A stretch of DNA of 64,000 nt from BOG-908 sp965199235 (GTDB lineage Bacteria; Pseudomonadota; Alphaproteobacteria; Acetobacterales; Acetobacteraceae), in assembly GCA_965199235.1 (NCBI GenBank), contig CBDAQU010000002.1, positions 1,364,001-1,428,000 of the forward strand, written 5' to 3'. Made by a program: the position numbers and the translations under genes. Under the pieces are notes generated by a model. The model was not told where the DNA came from. It saw only the letters and a list, made by a program, of their open reading frames with translations, and searched no databases. This document shows positions 42,790 to 52,669 of the stretch, piece by piece. The stretch's first letter is position 1. Each line of letters begins with the position of its first letter.

Positions 42790-42807
42790 AATGAGATAGC
42801 TCTCATT
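42790..42807. promoter_or_regulatory. Palindromic operator for the adjacent TetR regulator
   Basis: AATGAGA and TCTCATT are perfect complements with spacer TAGC, in the gap between the TetR gene and the Dabb gene. On the minus strand TTGTAA and TATGAA flank it with about 15-base spacing, so a bound repressor would block the regulator's own promoter. Confidence 0.65.
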
Positions 42808-42915
42808 ACAATTGGGCGTGGCGGTCTGGGAACGCTGGCTGACTGACCGCTCAGTTGAGACGCCGAAGACGCGACGTGATACGGCGCGGCAAACGGGCGC
42901 GGAGAGGATTGATAA

Positions 42916-43203
42916 TTGGTCACCCACATCGTCATTTTCCGTTGGATAGACGGGGTGACAGGCGAGCAGGTTGAACGGTTCAGCCAAGCACTCGATGACA
43001 TGGCGTTCGAACTGACCGATATTACCGCTATACGCCATGGGCCGGATTTGCTATTTCGTGATGGCAACGGCGACTATGCCATCGTCGCAACTTTCTTTGA
43101 TAGAGCCGGCTGGGACGCGTATCAGGCGCATCCAACTCACAAATCGTTCGTTCGTGACTTCGTGGCGCCGATGCAGGCAAGCCGCCTGACGATCCAGTTC
43201 TAA
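42916..43203 (+). CDS. Dabb (stress-responsive A/B-barrel) domain protein
   Basis: The start is TTG 42916: an in-frame TAA lies just before it, and GGAGAGGA is seven bases upstream. The 95-residue product is one Dabb module: VTHIVIFRWIDGVTGEQVERFSQAL, ITAIRHGPDLL, GDYAIVATFFDRAGWDAYQAHPTHKSFVRDFVAPM. These proteins form dimeric alpha-beta barrels; some catalyse steps in polyketide or aromatic metabolism, others only bind. It is the first gene of the operon controlled by the divergent TetR and overlaps no neighbour (18 bases to the ligase). Confidence 0.87.
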   Translation: MVTHIVIFRWIDGVTGEQVERFSQALDDMAFELTDITAIRHGPDLLFRDGNGDYAIVATFFDRAGWDAYQAHPTHKSFVRDFVAPMQASRLTIQF

Positions 43204-43221
43204 AGCGAGCAGGCGTCCAGC

Positions 43222-44754
43222 ATGACCGTTGTGAGTGCCGCAGCAACCCCCACGATGGACACCGAAAACGTCTTCGCATTGTTTGAGGCGGCGGCGGCAA
43301 GGCACGCCGAGCGTCCGTGTCTGCTCATCGACCGCGACCCGCTCCTCACCTATGGGGCGATGCTGTCGGAGACAGGCCGGGCTGCTGCCTGGCTCCGGTC
43401 GCTCGGCGTGCGGCAGGCCGACCGCGTCGTCGTACAAGCGCATAAATCTCCTGCGGCGGTTATCCTCTACCTGGCGTGCCTGCGCGCCGGCGCAGTGTTC
43501 ATCCCGCTCAACACGGCTTACCAGGAAAGCGAGGTTGCCTACTTCCTGGCCGATTCCGAGCCCACGCTGCTTGTTGCCAGCCCCGGCTTGCCCGCGGAAA
43601 CCGCCTCGTTCGGCGGCGGGCGCGCGCTGGTCTCGGGTGACCTGCAGACTGCACCCTGGACCGCGGTCCAGGAAGAACTGCCCGTCGCTCTGTCCGATAT
43701 GAGCGACCCGGCGGCGATCCTGTACACATCCGGAACGACCGGCAGGTCAAAGGGGGCCGTGCTGACACATGGCAACCTGTCGTCCAACGCAGTCGTTCTT
43801 GGCCAAGCCTGGCGCTGGCAGGACGACGACGTTCTGCTTCATGCCTTGCCCATTTTCCACGCGCATGGGTTGTTCGTTGCGCTGCATTGCGCGTTGCTGC
43901 ACGCCTCTCCGATTCTCTTTCACGACCGCTTCGACGTGGGCGCGGTGATGCGCAGCCTGCCTCACGCAACGGTGTTCATGGGAGTGCCGACGTTCTACAC
44001 GCGCCTGCTGGCCGAACCTGCCTTCGATCAGGAAGCGTGCAGTCACATGCGACTCTTTGTCAGCGGGTCCGCCCCGCTTCTTGCTGCCACGTTCGAGGAG
44101 TTTGCCGGCCGCACAGGTCACGCAATCCTGGAGCGCTACGGCATGACAGAAGCCTTGATGGTAACCTCCAACCCCTATGATGGGCCGCGGATCCTCGGCA
44201 GCGTCGGTCCTGCGCTTGGGGGTGTATCGGTTCGTGTCGTGAGCGCGAACGGCGAGGCGGCAGAAACGGGCGAACCGGGGATGCTGGAAATCAAAGGGCC
44301 AAACCTGTTCGCCGGCTACTGGCGCAACCCTGAGAAGACCGCGCAGGAGCACACCGCAGACGGCTACTTCATCACCGGCGACATCGCGACCGAGGACGAC
44401 GCGGGCTACATCCGTATCGTCGGCAGGGCAAAGGACCTCATCATCTCAGGGGGCTATAACGTCTATCCGAAGGAGGTCGAGATAGCGATCGACTCGCTCG
44501 AAGGGGTGGCCGAAAGTGCGGTCGTCGGAGTGCCGCACCCTGATTTCGGCGAGGGAGTTGTCGCGGTCGTCACACGTTTGCCCGGCTCGTCGATTGATAC
44601 ACAGCAGATTGCCGAGGCGCTCGCCTCTGAACTCGCCGCCTTCAAGCGACCCAAGAAGATCATTTTGACCGACGAACTTCCACGCAACGCGATGGGCAAG
44701 GTTCAAAAGGCCGCATTGCGCGACCTTTATCAGCACTCGTTCGCCGCAGACTAA
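43222..44754 (+). CDS. matB: MatB-like malonyl/methylmalonyl-CoA ligase
   Basis: The 510-residue AMP-binding protein has ILYTSGTTGRSKGAVLTHGN (P-loop), HALPIFHAHGLFVALHCALL, ERYGMTEALM and GYFITGDIATEDDAGYIRIVGRAKDLIISGG, with the C-terminal catalytic Lys in RNAMGKVQKAAL. The HGLFVALH segment and overall length match MatB, which joins malonate or methylmalonate to CoA. With methylmalonyl-CoA mutase in the same operon, conversion of methylmalonate to methylmalonyl-CoA and then succinyl-CoA is a sensible route. Other short-chain acids are possible. Confidence 0.82.
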   Translation: MTVVSAAATPTMDTENVFALFEAAAARHAERPCLLIDRDPLLTYGAMLSETGRAAAWLRSLGVRQADRVVVQAHKSPAAVILYLACLRAGAVFIPLNTAYQESEVAYFLADSEPTLLVASPGLPAETASFGGGRALVSGDLQTAPWTAVQEELPVALSDMSDPAAILYTSGTTGRSKGAVLTHGNLSSNAVVLGQAWRWQDDDVLLHALPIFHAHGLFVALHCALLHASPILFHDRFDVGAVMRSLPHATVFMGVPTFYTRLLAEPAFDQEACSHMRLFVSGSAPLLAATFEEFAGRTGHAILERYGMTEALMVTSNPYDGPRILGSVGPALGGVSVRVVSANGEAAETGEPGMLEIKGPNLFAGYWRNPEKTAQEHTADGYFITGDIATEDDAGYIRIVGRAKDLIISGGYNVYPKEVEIAIDSLEGVAESAVVGVPHPDFGEGVVAVVTRLPGSSIDTQQIAEALASELAAFKRPKKIILTDELPRNAMGKVQKAALRDLYQHSFAAD

Positions 44755-44795
44755 GAATCGGTGCCATCGCCTGGGCAGCCAAGTTGGAGATAACG

Positions 44796-45725
44796 ATGGA
44801 GCTTCCGAAACCTGTCTACAAGCCAGACTTCCTGATAACGCGCGCCAGCCATGCCGTGATCCGCGTCAGGGATCTGGAAGCGAGCCGCGCTTTCTACTGT
44901 GACATCTTGGGCCTGGTTGTCAGCGATGCAGACGCGACCACGCTCTGGCTCCGTGGGTTGGAGGAAGCGTGCCATCACAGCCTGGTGCTCAAGCTTGGTG
45001 AACCGGCTGTCGAGCGGGTAGGCATGCGCGTTCTTACGGAGGAAGACCTCGACCTGGTCCAGGCGCATTTCGCTGCCGCGGGTTTCCCGACGAAATGGGT
45101 TCAGGTCGAGTACCAGGACCGCACCCTTCACACCACCGATCCCGCCGGAACCCCACTCGAATTCTGCGCAACGATGCAGACGCGCGAACGTCTGTTTGCC
45201 CGCGCCGATCGCTACCATGGCGCGTGCGTGCTGCGTCTGGATCATTTTCAAATCGTCACGGAACACATGCGCGAAAGCCTCGAATTCTACAACGCCATGG
45301 GTTTTCGCCTGTCGGAATACGTGGTCAAGGACGGTGCTCTAGAGCTGATTTTCCTGCAGCGTAAGGGCAACCCGCACGACATCGTCTTCGCCAACCGCGA
45401 GGGGCCTCGCCTCCATCACTGCGCGTTTCAGGTGCCGGAAACGCATCACCTGATGGAGGTTTGCGATCTTCTCGTATTAGGAGACAAGGAGGGCCAGGTA
45501 GAGTTCGGGCCCGCGCGCCATTTCAGCCCTGGCCTGGCCCGGTTCCTCTATTTGCGTGATCCTGACGGGCACAGGGTCGAACTCTTCCCCGGTCACTACC
45601 ATACCGTTGACATCGAGGATCTTCCCATCGAGTGGGAAGTACCGGCGTTCAAGATCGGCGGCTGGTCCGTTCCGCCCGATCGCTGGTGGAACGACACGAT
45701 GCCCTTCGTCGAAGCCGGCAGCTGA
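44796..45725 (+). CDS. Extradiol ring-cleavage dioxygenase (catechol 2,3-dioxygenase type, VOC)
   Basis: I chose ATG 44796 (GGAGA five bases upstream); TTG 44784 would be further from the consensus. The 309-residue protein has two VOC modules. The second carries likely metal ligands: His in RLDHFQIVTEHM, His in RLHHCAFQV and Glu in DPDGHRVELFPG. It should open a catechol at the meta position with Fe(II) or Mn(II) and O2. The first module (ASHAVIRVRDLEASRAFYCDILGL) is structural. It sits between ligase and FAH-type hydrolase genes, giving a plausible meta-cleavage order. Confidence 0.88.
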   Translation: MELPKPVYKPDFLITRASHAVIRVRDLEASRAFYCDILGLVVSDADATTLWLRGLEEACHHSLVLKLGEPAVERVGMRVLTEEDLDLVQAHFAAAGFPTKWVQVEYQDRTLHTTDPAGTPLEFCATMQTRERLFARADRYHGACVLRLDHFQIVTEHMRESLEFYNAMGFRLSEYVVKDGALELIFLQRKGNPHDIVFANREGPRLHHCAFQVPETHHLMEVCDLLVLGDKEGQVEFGPARHFSPGLARFLYLRDPDGHRVELFPGHYHTVDIEDLPIEWEVPAFKIGGWSVPPDRWWNDTMPFVEAGS

Positions 45726-45740
45726 CTGGGAGTTCTTGGC

Positions 45741-46565
45741 ATGCGCATCGTAACCTTCGAGCGAAACGGCATCGTTCAACACGGCGTGCGTGTTGGCGAC
45801 CACATCAAGGTGTATCCGACCGCAACGTCGGCCGTCGATCTTGCGGTCAACCCGAACGGCCATGATGCCGCTGAGGAGGTCGCAGCATCAGCCGTCGCCC
45901 TGCTCGCTCCGGTGCCGCGGCCTGGCAAGATGATTTGCATAGGGCTCAATTATCGCGCGCACGCTGAGGAAGGGGGCAACGCCATTCCCGACTATCCGGC
46001 GGTGTTCCTGCGCGGACCAACGTCGCTCGTCGGCCCCGACAAAACGATGATCTATCCCGAATGTTCGGACAGGCTCGATTACGAGGCCGAGCTGGCGGTC
46101 ATCATCGGACGCAAGGCGAAAAACGTCGGCGCCGGCGCGCTCGACTACGTTGCTGGCTACTCCTGTTTCAACGACGGGTCGGTTCGGGATTATCAGCGCA
46201 AATCCAGCCAGTGGACGATGGGCAAGAATTTCGACTGCACCGGCGCCTTCGGCCCCGAGCTCGTCACGGCGGACGAGCTTCCCTCCGGCGCATCCGGCCT
46301 GCGCATCGTGGCGCGCCTCAACAACGAGACGATGCAGGACGGCAATACTGGCGACATGATCTTCGACGTCGAATCGCTGATTGCAACGCTTTCGGAAGCA
46401 ATGACGCTCGAGCCTGGTGACGTTATCGCCACCGGAACCCCATCTGGCGTTGGCTATGCAAGGAAGCCGCCAGTCTACATGCGCCCTGGCGACCGGATCG
46501 AGATAGAGATCGAAGCGATCGGGCGGCTGGTCAATACGATTTCGCGACGCTTGGAAAATCAATGA
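45741..46565 (+). CDS. Fumarylacetoacetate hydrolase-family protein
   Basis: The 274-residue protein has the family core: KMICIGLNYRAHAEEGG (His at the active site), DRLDYEAELAVIIGRKAKNVG with the metal-binding Glu residues, FNDGSVRDYQRKSSQWTMGKNFDCTGAFGP, and GDVIATGTPSGVGYARKPPVYMRPGDRIEIEIE. Such enzymes hydrolyse C-C bonds in acylpyruvates or open-ring products, or isomerise them. Directly after the extradiol dioxygenase it probably acts on the meta-cleavage product or a later intermediate. The Mg-binding layout (E..E..D) is kept. Confidence 0.9.
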   Translation: MRIVTFERNGIVQHGVRVGDHIKVYPTATSAVDLAVNPNGHDAAEEVAASAVALLAPVPRPGKMICIGLNYRAHAEEGGNAIPDYPAVFLRGPTSLVGPDKTMIYPECSDRLDYEAELAVIIGRKAKNVGAGALDYVAGYSCFNDGSVRDYQRKSSQWTMGKNFDCTGAFGPELVTADELPSGASGLRIVARLNNETMQDGNTGDMIFDVESLIATLSEAMTLEPGDVIATGTPSGVGYARKPPVYMRPGDRIEIEIEAIGRLVNTISRRLENQ

Positions 46566-46605
46566 CGGCCGAGCCGACCGACGGTCGAACGAGAGGCGCC
46601 GCCAG

Positions 46606-47187
46606 ATGGCTGTAACCTATCGTCTCCTCGGCGTCTCCGGGAGTATCCGCACGGGCGCCCACTCGACGATGATCCTTGAAGCGCTCGCCGAGGCGGTCGC
46701 TGATCATAGCAGCTTCGACTATGCCAGCATCGGAGATGTCCCCCACTTCAACCAGGATCTCTACGTCGATCCCTTGCCGGAAGGGGTGCGTCGTTTTCGG
46801 GAACAGATCGAGTCGGCGGACGGCTTGGTGGTGTCCTCGCCGGAGTACAACCACGGCATGCCCGGCGTGCTGAAGAATGCGTTTGATTGGGCCTCGCGTC
46901 CCCATAACGGCTCGCCGCTACGCTACAAGCCGGTGCTTATCATTTCCTCGTCGCCTGCGTTCACCGGCGGCGTGCGCGCCCAGTATCAGATCAGGGAAAC
47001 GCTGGTTTCGGCCCTCGCCCGGCCTGTCAGCACGCCGGAAATCATCATTGGCAACGTCGGCGGAAAAATTGCCGGGGGACGGTTTGAGGATGCAGCGTCA
47101 ATAGACTTCGCGAAGAGCGGCCTGGCAAGAATGTTCGAGGAGATCGGACGCCGGCCTGGAACGAGCGTCGGACGAGCTGATGGCTAG
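46606..47187 (+). CDS. NAD(P)H-dependent FMN reductase-like flavodoxin-fold protein
   Basis: The 193-residue protein has the flavin-binding loops LGVSGSIRTGAHST and SSPEYNHGMPGVLKNAFDWASRP, as in NADPH:FMN/quinone reductases. It should supply reduced flavin or reduce a quinone. The oxygenase-type ACAD homologue at 50059 needs a flavin reductase, so it may be that partner; alternatively it reduces a quinone from the catechol. It belongs to the operon (40 bases after the hydrolase). Confidence 0.87.
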   Translation: MAVTYRLLGVSGSIRTGAHSTMILEALAEAVADHSSFDYASIGDVPHFNQDLYVDPLPEGVRRFREQIESADGLVVSSPEYNHGMPGVLKNAFDWASRPHNGSPLRYKPVLIISSSPAFTGGVRAQYQIRETLVSALARPVSTPEIIIGNVGGKIAGGRFEDAASIDFAKSGLARMFEEIGRRPGTSVGRADG

Positions 47188-47280
47188 GCCGTATCAGCCT
47201 TGTACTCCGCCGGCCGAGGAGTTCACGCCCGCAACCGGCCATGCTCTGCCGCAAACCAATACAAAGGTGAGGAGAGCGCC

Positions 47281-47625
47281 ATGGAGATCGTGAGGTTCGC
47301 AGACGCTCCGGTGTACACGGCGCCAAACCACGACGATGTGACAGCCAGGCGGCTTCAGGGGGGCGAGGCGACCACTGCCGGCTTCGTCCTTGTGGGACAT
47401 TCGGAATTTCAGCCCGGCGCGGCCGTCCCCATGGAAGCATCCCCGATCGGCAAGATCTACGTCGTGGCCCAAGGCGTCATCTCGATAGAGCAATCGGATG
47501 GCGTGCGCCATCGTCTGCAGCAATGGGACAGCATCTTCGTGCCTGCCGGAGAGGCGCGAGCGGTCGTCAACGATAGCGGGGCGCCGGCGGCGATCATCGT
47601 CGTAACCCCACCTGCCTCGGCGTAA
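47281..47625 (+). CDS. Small cupin protein
   Basis: From ATG 47281 (GAGGAGAGCGCC before it) the product is 114 residues, a single cupin barrel: GGEATTAGFVLVGHSEFQPGAAVPMEASPIGKIYVVAQGVISIEQSDG, then WDSIFVPAGEARAVVNDSGAPAAIIVVTPP. The usual metal-binding His residues of motif 1 are mostly absent (only the PMEASP region remains), so it may be a binding or regulatory cupin and not a metal enzyme. It lies between the reductase and mutase genes. Confidence 0.8.
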   Translation: MEIVRFADAPVYTAPNHDDVTARRLQGGEATTAGFVLVGHSEFQPGAAVPMEASPIGKIYVVAQGVISIEQSDGVRHRLQQWDSIFVPAGEARAVVNDSGAPAAIIVVTPPASA

Positions 47626-47649
47626 GGCGGCTATCGTGAAGCTCGCCTG

Positions 47650-49821
<2,172 letters not shown>

Positions 49822-49928
49822 CTCCGGCACGCAACGTCGCCTGGCTTGCTGCCGACGGCGTGGTTCGTTGCCGCCCAGCGCCAGGCTCTGCGCTCGTTAG
49901 TGTAAAGTCACCAAGTCTCTTTAGGACC

Positions 49929-49956
49929 TTCACATTGCGGCCGGCGCGTGTATATA
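49929..49956 (+). promoter_or_regulatory. Putative promoter upstream of the flavin-dependent oxygenase gene
   Basis: TTCACA (49929-49934) and TATATA (49951-49956) are separated by 16 bases, about 100 bases before the start at 50059. The -10 match is fair and the -35 weak. It suggests separate transcription of the downstream genes. Confidence 0.35.
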
Positions 49957-50058
49957 AGTCACGAGGATAGGAAGGCGGCGGTCTGAGGCTCTCGGCAGAC
50001 CAACGTTAGACAGGGCCGGCGACAGGCCCAAATCCGAGGGACAGGGGAGAGCAGTAGG

Positions 50059-51321
50059 ATGACCAAGTTCTACGGTGCCGCTTTGACGGCAAACCGGGTT
50101 ACGACGGCCAGCGAGTCTGCACAGCCGTCGGCCGGCGCGATTATCGAGCGGCTCGTCTCGCTTCGTCCCTGGCTGCGAACCATGCAAAGCGAGGCGGAGC
50201 GTCAGCGTCGCGTTCCCCAGGAAACAGTTGAGCGTCTCGACCCGACAGGGGTGTTCACTGTAGCCGTGCCCCCGCGGTTTGGCGGGGCGGATTTCTCGGC
50301 AAGAGACCTCTTCCGCATCTACGAGGCCCTTGGCAGCGGATGCGGTTCCACGGCGTGGATGCTGTGGACAGCGACCGGCGGCAACATGTGGAGTGCTGCT
50401 TTCCCCGAGGAGCTGGTGGCGCCCATCTACAATGCGCAGTGGGTCGGCAACCGGACCTGCGCGGTGGGCGGCAGCACGCGCCGTCTGTGCGGCACAGCAC
50501 GGAAGGTTGATGGCGGCTGGATGGTTCGTGGCGCGTGGAACTTCGCCACCGGCAGCGCGCACGCCTCGCATGCCTACCTGGCAGTGTATTACGACGACGT
50601 CGACGACACCAAGGTCGGAATGGTGCTGCTCCCAAAGGAGTCATACACCATACGGGACGACTGGGACGCCATGGGGATGGCCGGCACCGGAAGCGCAACG
50701 ATCGCGGTGGACGAGGAATTGTTCGTTCCGGATGAACGGTTCAGTTCGCCCCAGGTTCTAGGCACCCGGCTTGCCGAGCTGAAAGCGAAGGGCTTGGGGT
50801 TGCGGGCAGGAGGGCTCAGCCGCTCGATCCTGGTCGGCACTGGCAACGCCGTTGGCATGGCGGAACACGCTCTGGAGCTGTTTCTGGAGAGCATTGGCAA
50901 GAAGGCGATCGCCTACTCACCATACAACCGTCAGCAGGAAGCGCCAGTGACGCATCTGAACGTCGGTTACGTCCAGATGCAGATAAAGGCCGCTCGCCGT
51001 GTTGCCGAGGCAGCGCTCGACGATCTGGACCGCCTCGACGAGGAGGACCGTGACCTGACGCCAGCCGAAACCGTGCGTTATCACGCCGATGGCAGCTTCG
51101 TTTGGGAGTCCTGCGCGAACGCCATAGAAACCCTGTTCAAGGCATCCGGTGCTTCGGGCATCTCAAAGAGGCAGCCGCTTCAGCTTGTTGCGCGAAACTG
51201 CCGCGCCGGAAGCATGCACGCAGCCCACAACATACAGACCTGCATGGAAAACTACGGCCGGCAGCTTTGCGGCGTAAAAACCGTCGTCACTTCCGCGAGC
51301 GTCTTGGAGCGCGCGGGCTGA
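50059..51321 (+). CDS. Flavin-dependent oxygenase of the ACAD-like HsaA/HpaH type
   Basis: The 420-residue protein has an acyl-CoA dehydrogenase fold. Its segments (IIERLVSLRPWLRTMQSEAERQRRVPQETVERLDPTGVF, GSGCGSTAWMLWTATGGNMW, GAWNFATGSAHASHAYLAV) fit group D flavin monooxygenases such as HsaA, HpaH-type and DszC. These use reduced FMN or FAD from a partner reductase to hydroxylate phenols. It would provide another hydroxylation step in this cluster, with the 46606 flavodoxin-like protein as possible partner. Its own promoter and ribosome site (GGGGAGAGCAGTAGG) indicate expression apart from the previous operon. Confidence 0.85.
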   Translation: MTKFYGAALTANRVTTASESAQPSAGAIIERLVSLRPWLRTMQSEAERQRRVPQETVERLDPTGVFTVAVPPRFGGADFSARDLFRIYEALGSGCGSTAWMLWTATGGNMWSAAFPEELVAPIYNAQWVGNRTCAVGGSTRRLCGTARKVDGGWMVRGAWNFATGSAHASHAYLAVYYDDVDDTKVGMVLLPKESYTIRDDWDAMGMAGTGSATIAVDEELFVPDERFSSPQVLGTRLAELKAKGLGLRAGGLSRSILVGTGNAVGMAEHALELFLESIGKKAIAYSPYNRQQEAPVTHLNVGYVQMQIKAARRVAEAALDDLDRLDEEDRDLTPAETVRYHADGSFVWESCANAIETLFKASGASGISKRQPLQLVARNCRAGSMHAAHNIQTCMENYGRQLCGVKTVVTSASVLERAG

Positions 51322-51360
51322 TCGCGCCGTCAAACTGTAGAAGGGGAGAGAGTTAGACTG

Positions 51361-51397
51361 GGCGAAGAGTGAGATTGAGGCTCACTCTTCGCCTTTT
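51361..51397 (+). terminator. Rho-independent terminator after the oxygenase gene
   Basis: GGCGAAGAGTGAG and CTCACTCTTCGCC form a perfect 13-bp stem with loop ATTGAGG, followed by TTTT. It lies 40 bases after the oxygenase stop and is the clearest terminator in the window. Confidence 0.9.
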
Positions 51398-51557
51398 CGA
51401 TTGGACGGCTCCTGAATCGGCCCGGACGGCCAAGCTGTTCCGCGGGCGAGCAAATCACAAGCTCCACAGGCAATGCGTGGGTCGGGTCGATCGCGTCGAC
51501 GATCTCTGTGCGCTTGCCTGACGCCTCATCTATCGAATACGGGTGAGGGTGAGATAG

Positions 51558-52382
51558 ATGCGAGCAGTCATGCCAAACGGGACGCCAAGTGCCATGCTAA
51601 CTTCCACCAGCGAGGGCGCCTCGCTTCTCCTAGGCGGCTCAGTGGCAACGATCCTGATTGACCAGAAGCACAGATACAATGCTCTCGGGCTGAGGACCTG
51701 GCTCGTCCTGCCCGAACTGGTGGCCGCTGCGGAACAGCACGCAGAAACCGGTGTAATCGTGTTACGGGGCGCGCACGCAAACTTTGGCAGTGGCAACGAC
51801 ATCTCGGAGTTCGGTGCGCTCCATGGCGATCCTGCAGGTGCAAAAGCGTTCGGCAAGGCGATGGCCGACGCGATGATGGCTGTAGAAACCGCTTCCAAGC
51901 CGGTCATCGTTGCAGTCGAGGGCTTTTGCTATGGCGGTTCGGTGGCCCTCGCACTGGCTGGCGACCTCCGTGTCGCTGCAGCCAACGCCAAGTTTGCGAT
52001 CACGCCCGCTAAACTGGGTGCTTTGTATTTGCAAAGTGACTTGCATCGCCTGGTGTCTGCAGTCGGGCTGGGCCGGGCCAAAAGTCTGATCTACTCGGCG
52101 CAACCGATCGACGCCGCTCGGGCCCAAGACATCGGATTGATAGACGAGGTAATTTCGGCCGACGATTTCGATACGGAGCTGGAACGCGTCACCGATGTGA
52201 TCCTGCGTGGATCGCCCTTTACGCTGCGTCGAACAAAGGAGATGCTGCGAAGCGTCGGCAACGCAGCAACGCCGGCCGAAACCGACGAGACTCTAGCCTT
52301 GTTTGTCGAGGCCACCCAGAGCGATGACTTCAAGGAAGGCATCGGTGCCTTCCTCACCAAAAGGCTGCCGCGATTTCGCTAA
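51558..52382 (+). CDS. Enoyl-CoA hydratase/isomerase (crotonase)-family protein
   Basis: The 274-residue protein has a crotonase core: SVATILIDQKHRYNALGL, GVIVLRGAHANFGSGNDISEFG (oxyanion-hole region) and KPVIVAVEGFCYGGSVALALAGDLRVAA. In the ITPAKLGALYLQSDLHRLV segment, the usual Glu of the second active-site position is not obvious, so the reaction may be isomerisation, hydrolysis or decarboxylation and not hydration. It could start at a downstream Met (residue 5 or 13). It probably belongs to the aromatic or side-chain catabolism of this cluster. Confidence 0.85.
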   Translation: MRAVMPNGTPSAMLTSTSEGASLLLGGSVATILIDQKHRYNALGLRTWLVLPELVAAAEQHAETGVIVLRGAHANFGSGNDISEFGALHGDPAGAKAFGKAMADAMMAVETASKPVIVAVEGFCYGGSVALALAGDLRVAAANAKFAITPAKLGALYLQSDLHRLVSAVGLGRAKSLIYSAQPIDAARAQDIGLIDEVISADDFDTELERVTDVILRGSPFTLRRTKEMLRSVGNAATPAETDETLALFVEATQSDDFKEGIGAFLTKRLPRFR

Positions 52383-52592
52383 CGCGCGCGCAACTGCTCC
52401 GTTGCGGACGGCGGAGTGATCGCGATGGACAGACCATACAATCAAGAACACCGCGTTCCGCGCAGCTTGGCACCGGGCCGCATCGGCTTCACGGCCAGAA
52501 CCCGCTCGCTCCGCCACAGTTCCTCGATGTAGATCCGGCCGGGTCGCTGCCGTTCTTGGCCGCAGGTGGAGCGGTCGATCAAAGCGTCTTTG

Positions 52593-52637
52593 GCCACTCC
52601 TTGAATTACAGAGTGGCACCAGGGAGGGAGGGAGGGG
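52593..52637 (+). other. Hairpin and G-quadruplex-forming tract between convergent genes
   Basis: GCCACTC (52593-52599) and GAGTGGC (52611-52617) form a 7-bp stem. GGG-A-GGG-A-GGG-A-GGGG follows at 52622-52637, a canonical four-run quadruplex motif with one-base loops. The tract lies 32 bases before the end of the minus-strand propeller gene. The rest of 52383-52669 shows nothing else. Confidence 0.5.
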
Positions 52638-52669
52638 CGACCGAAGCCGTTCGGGACTGCTCTGAGGTG

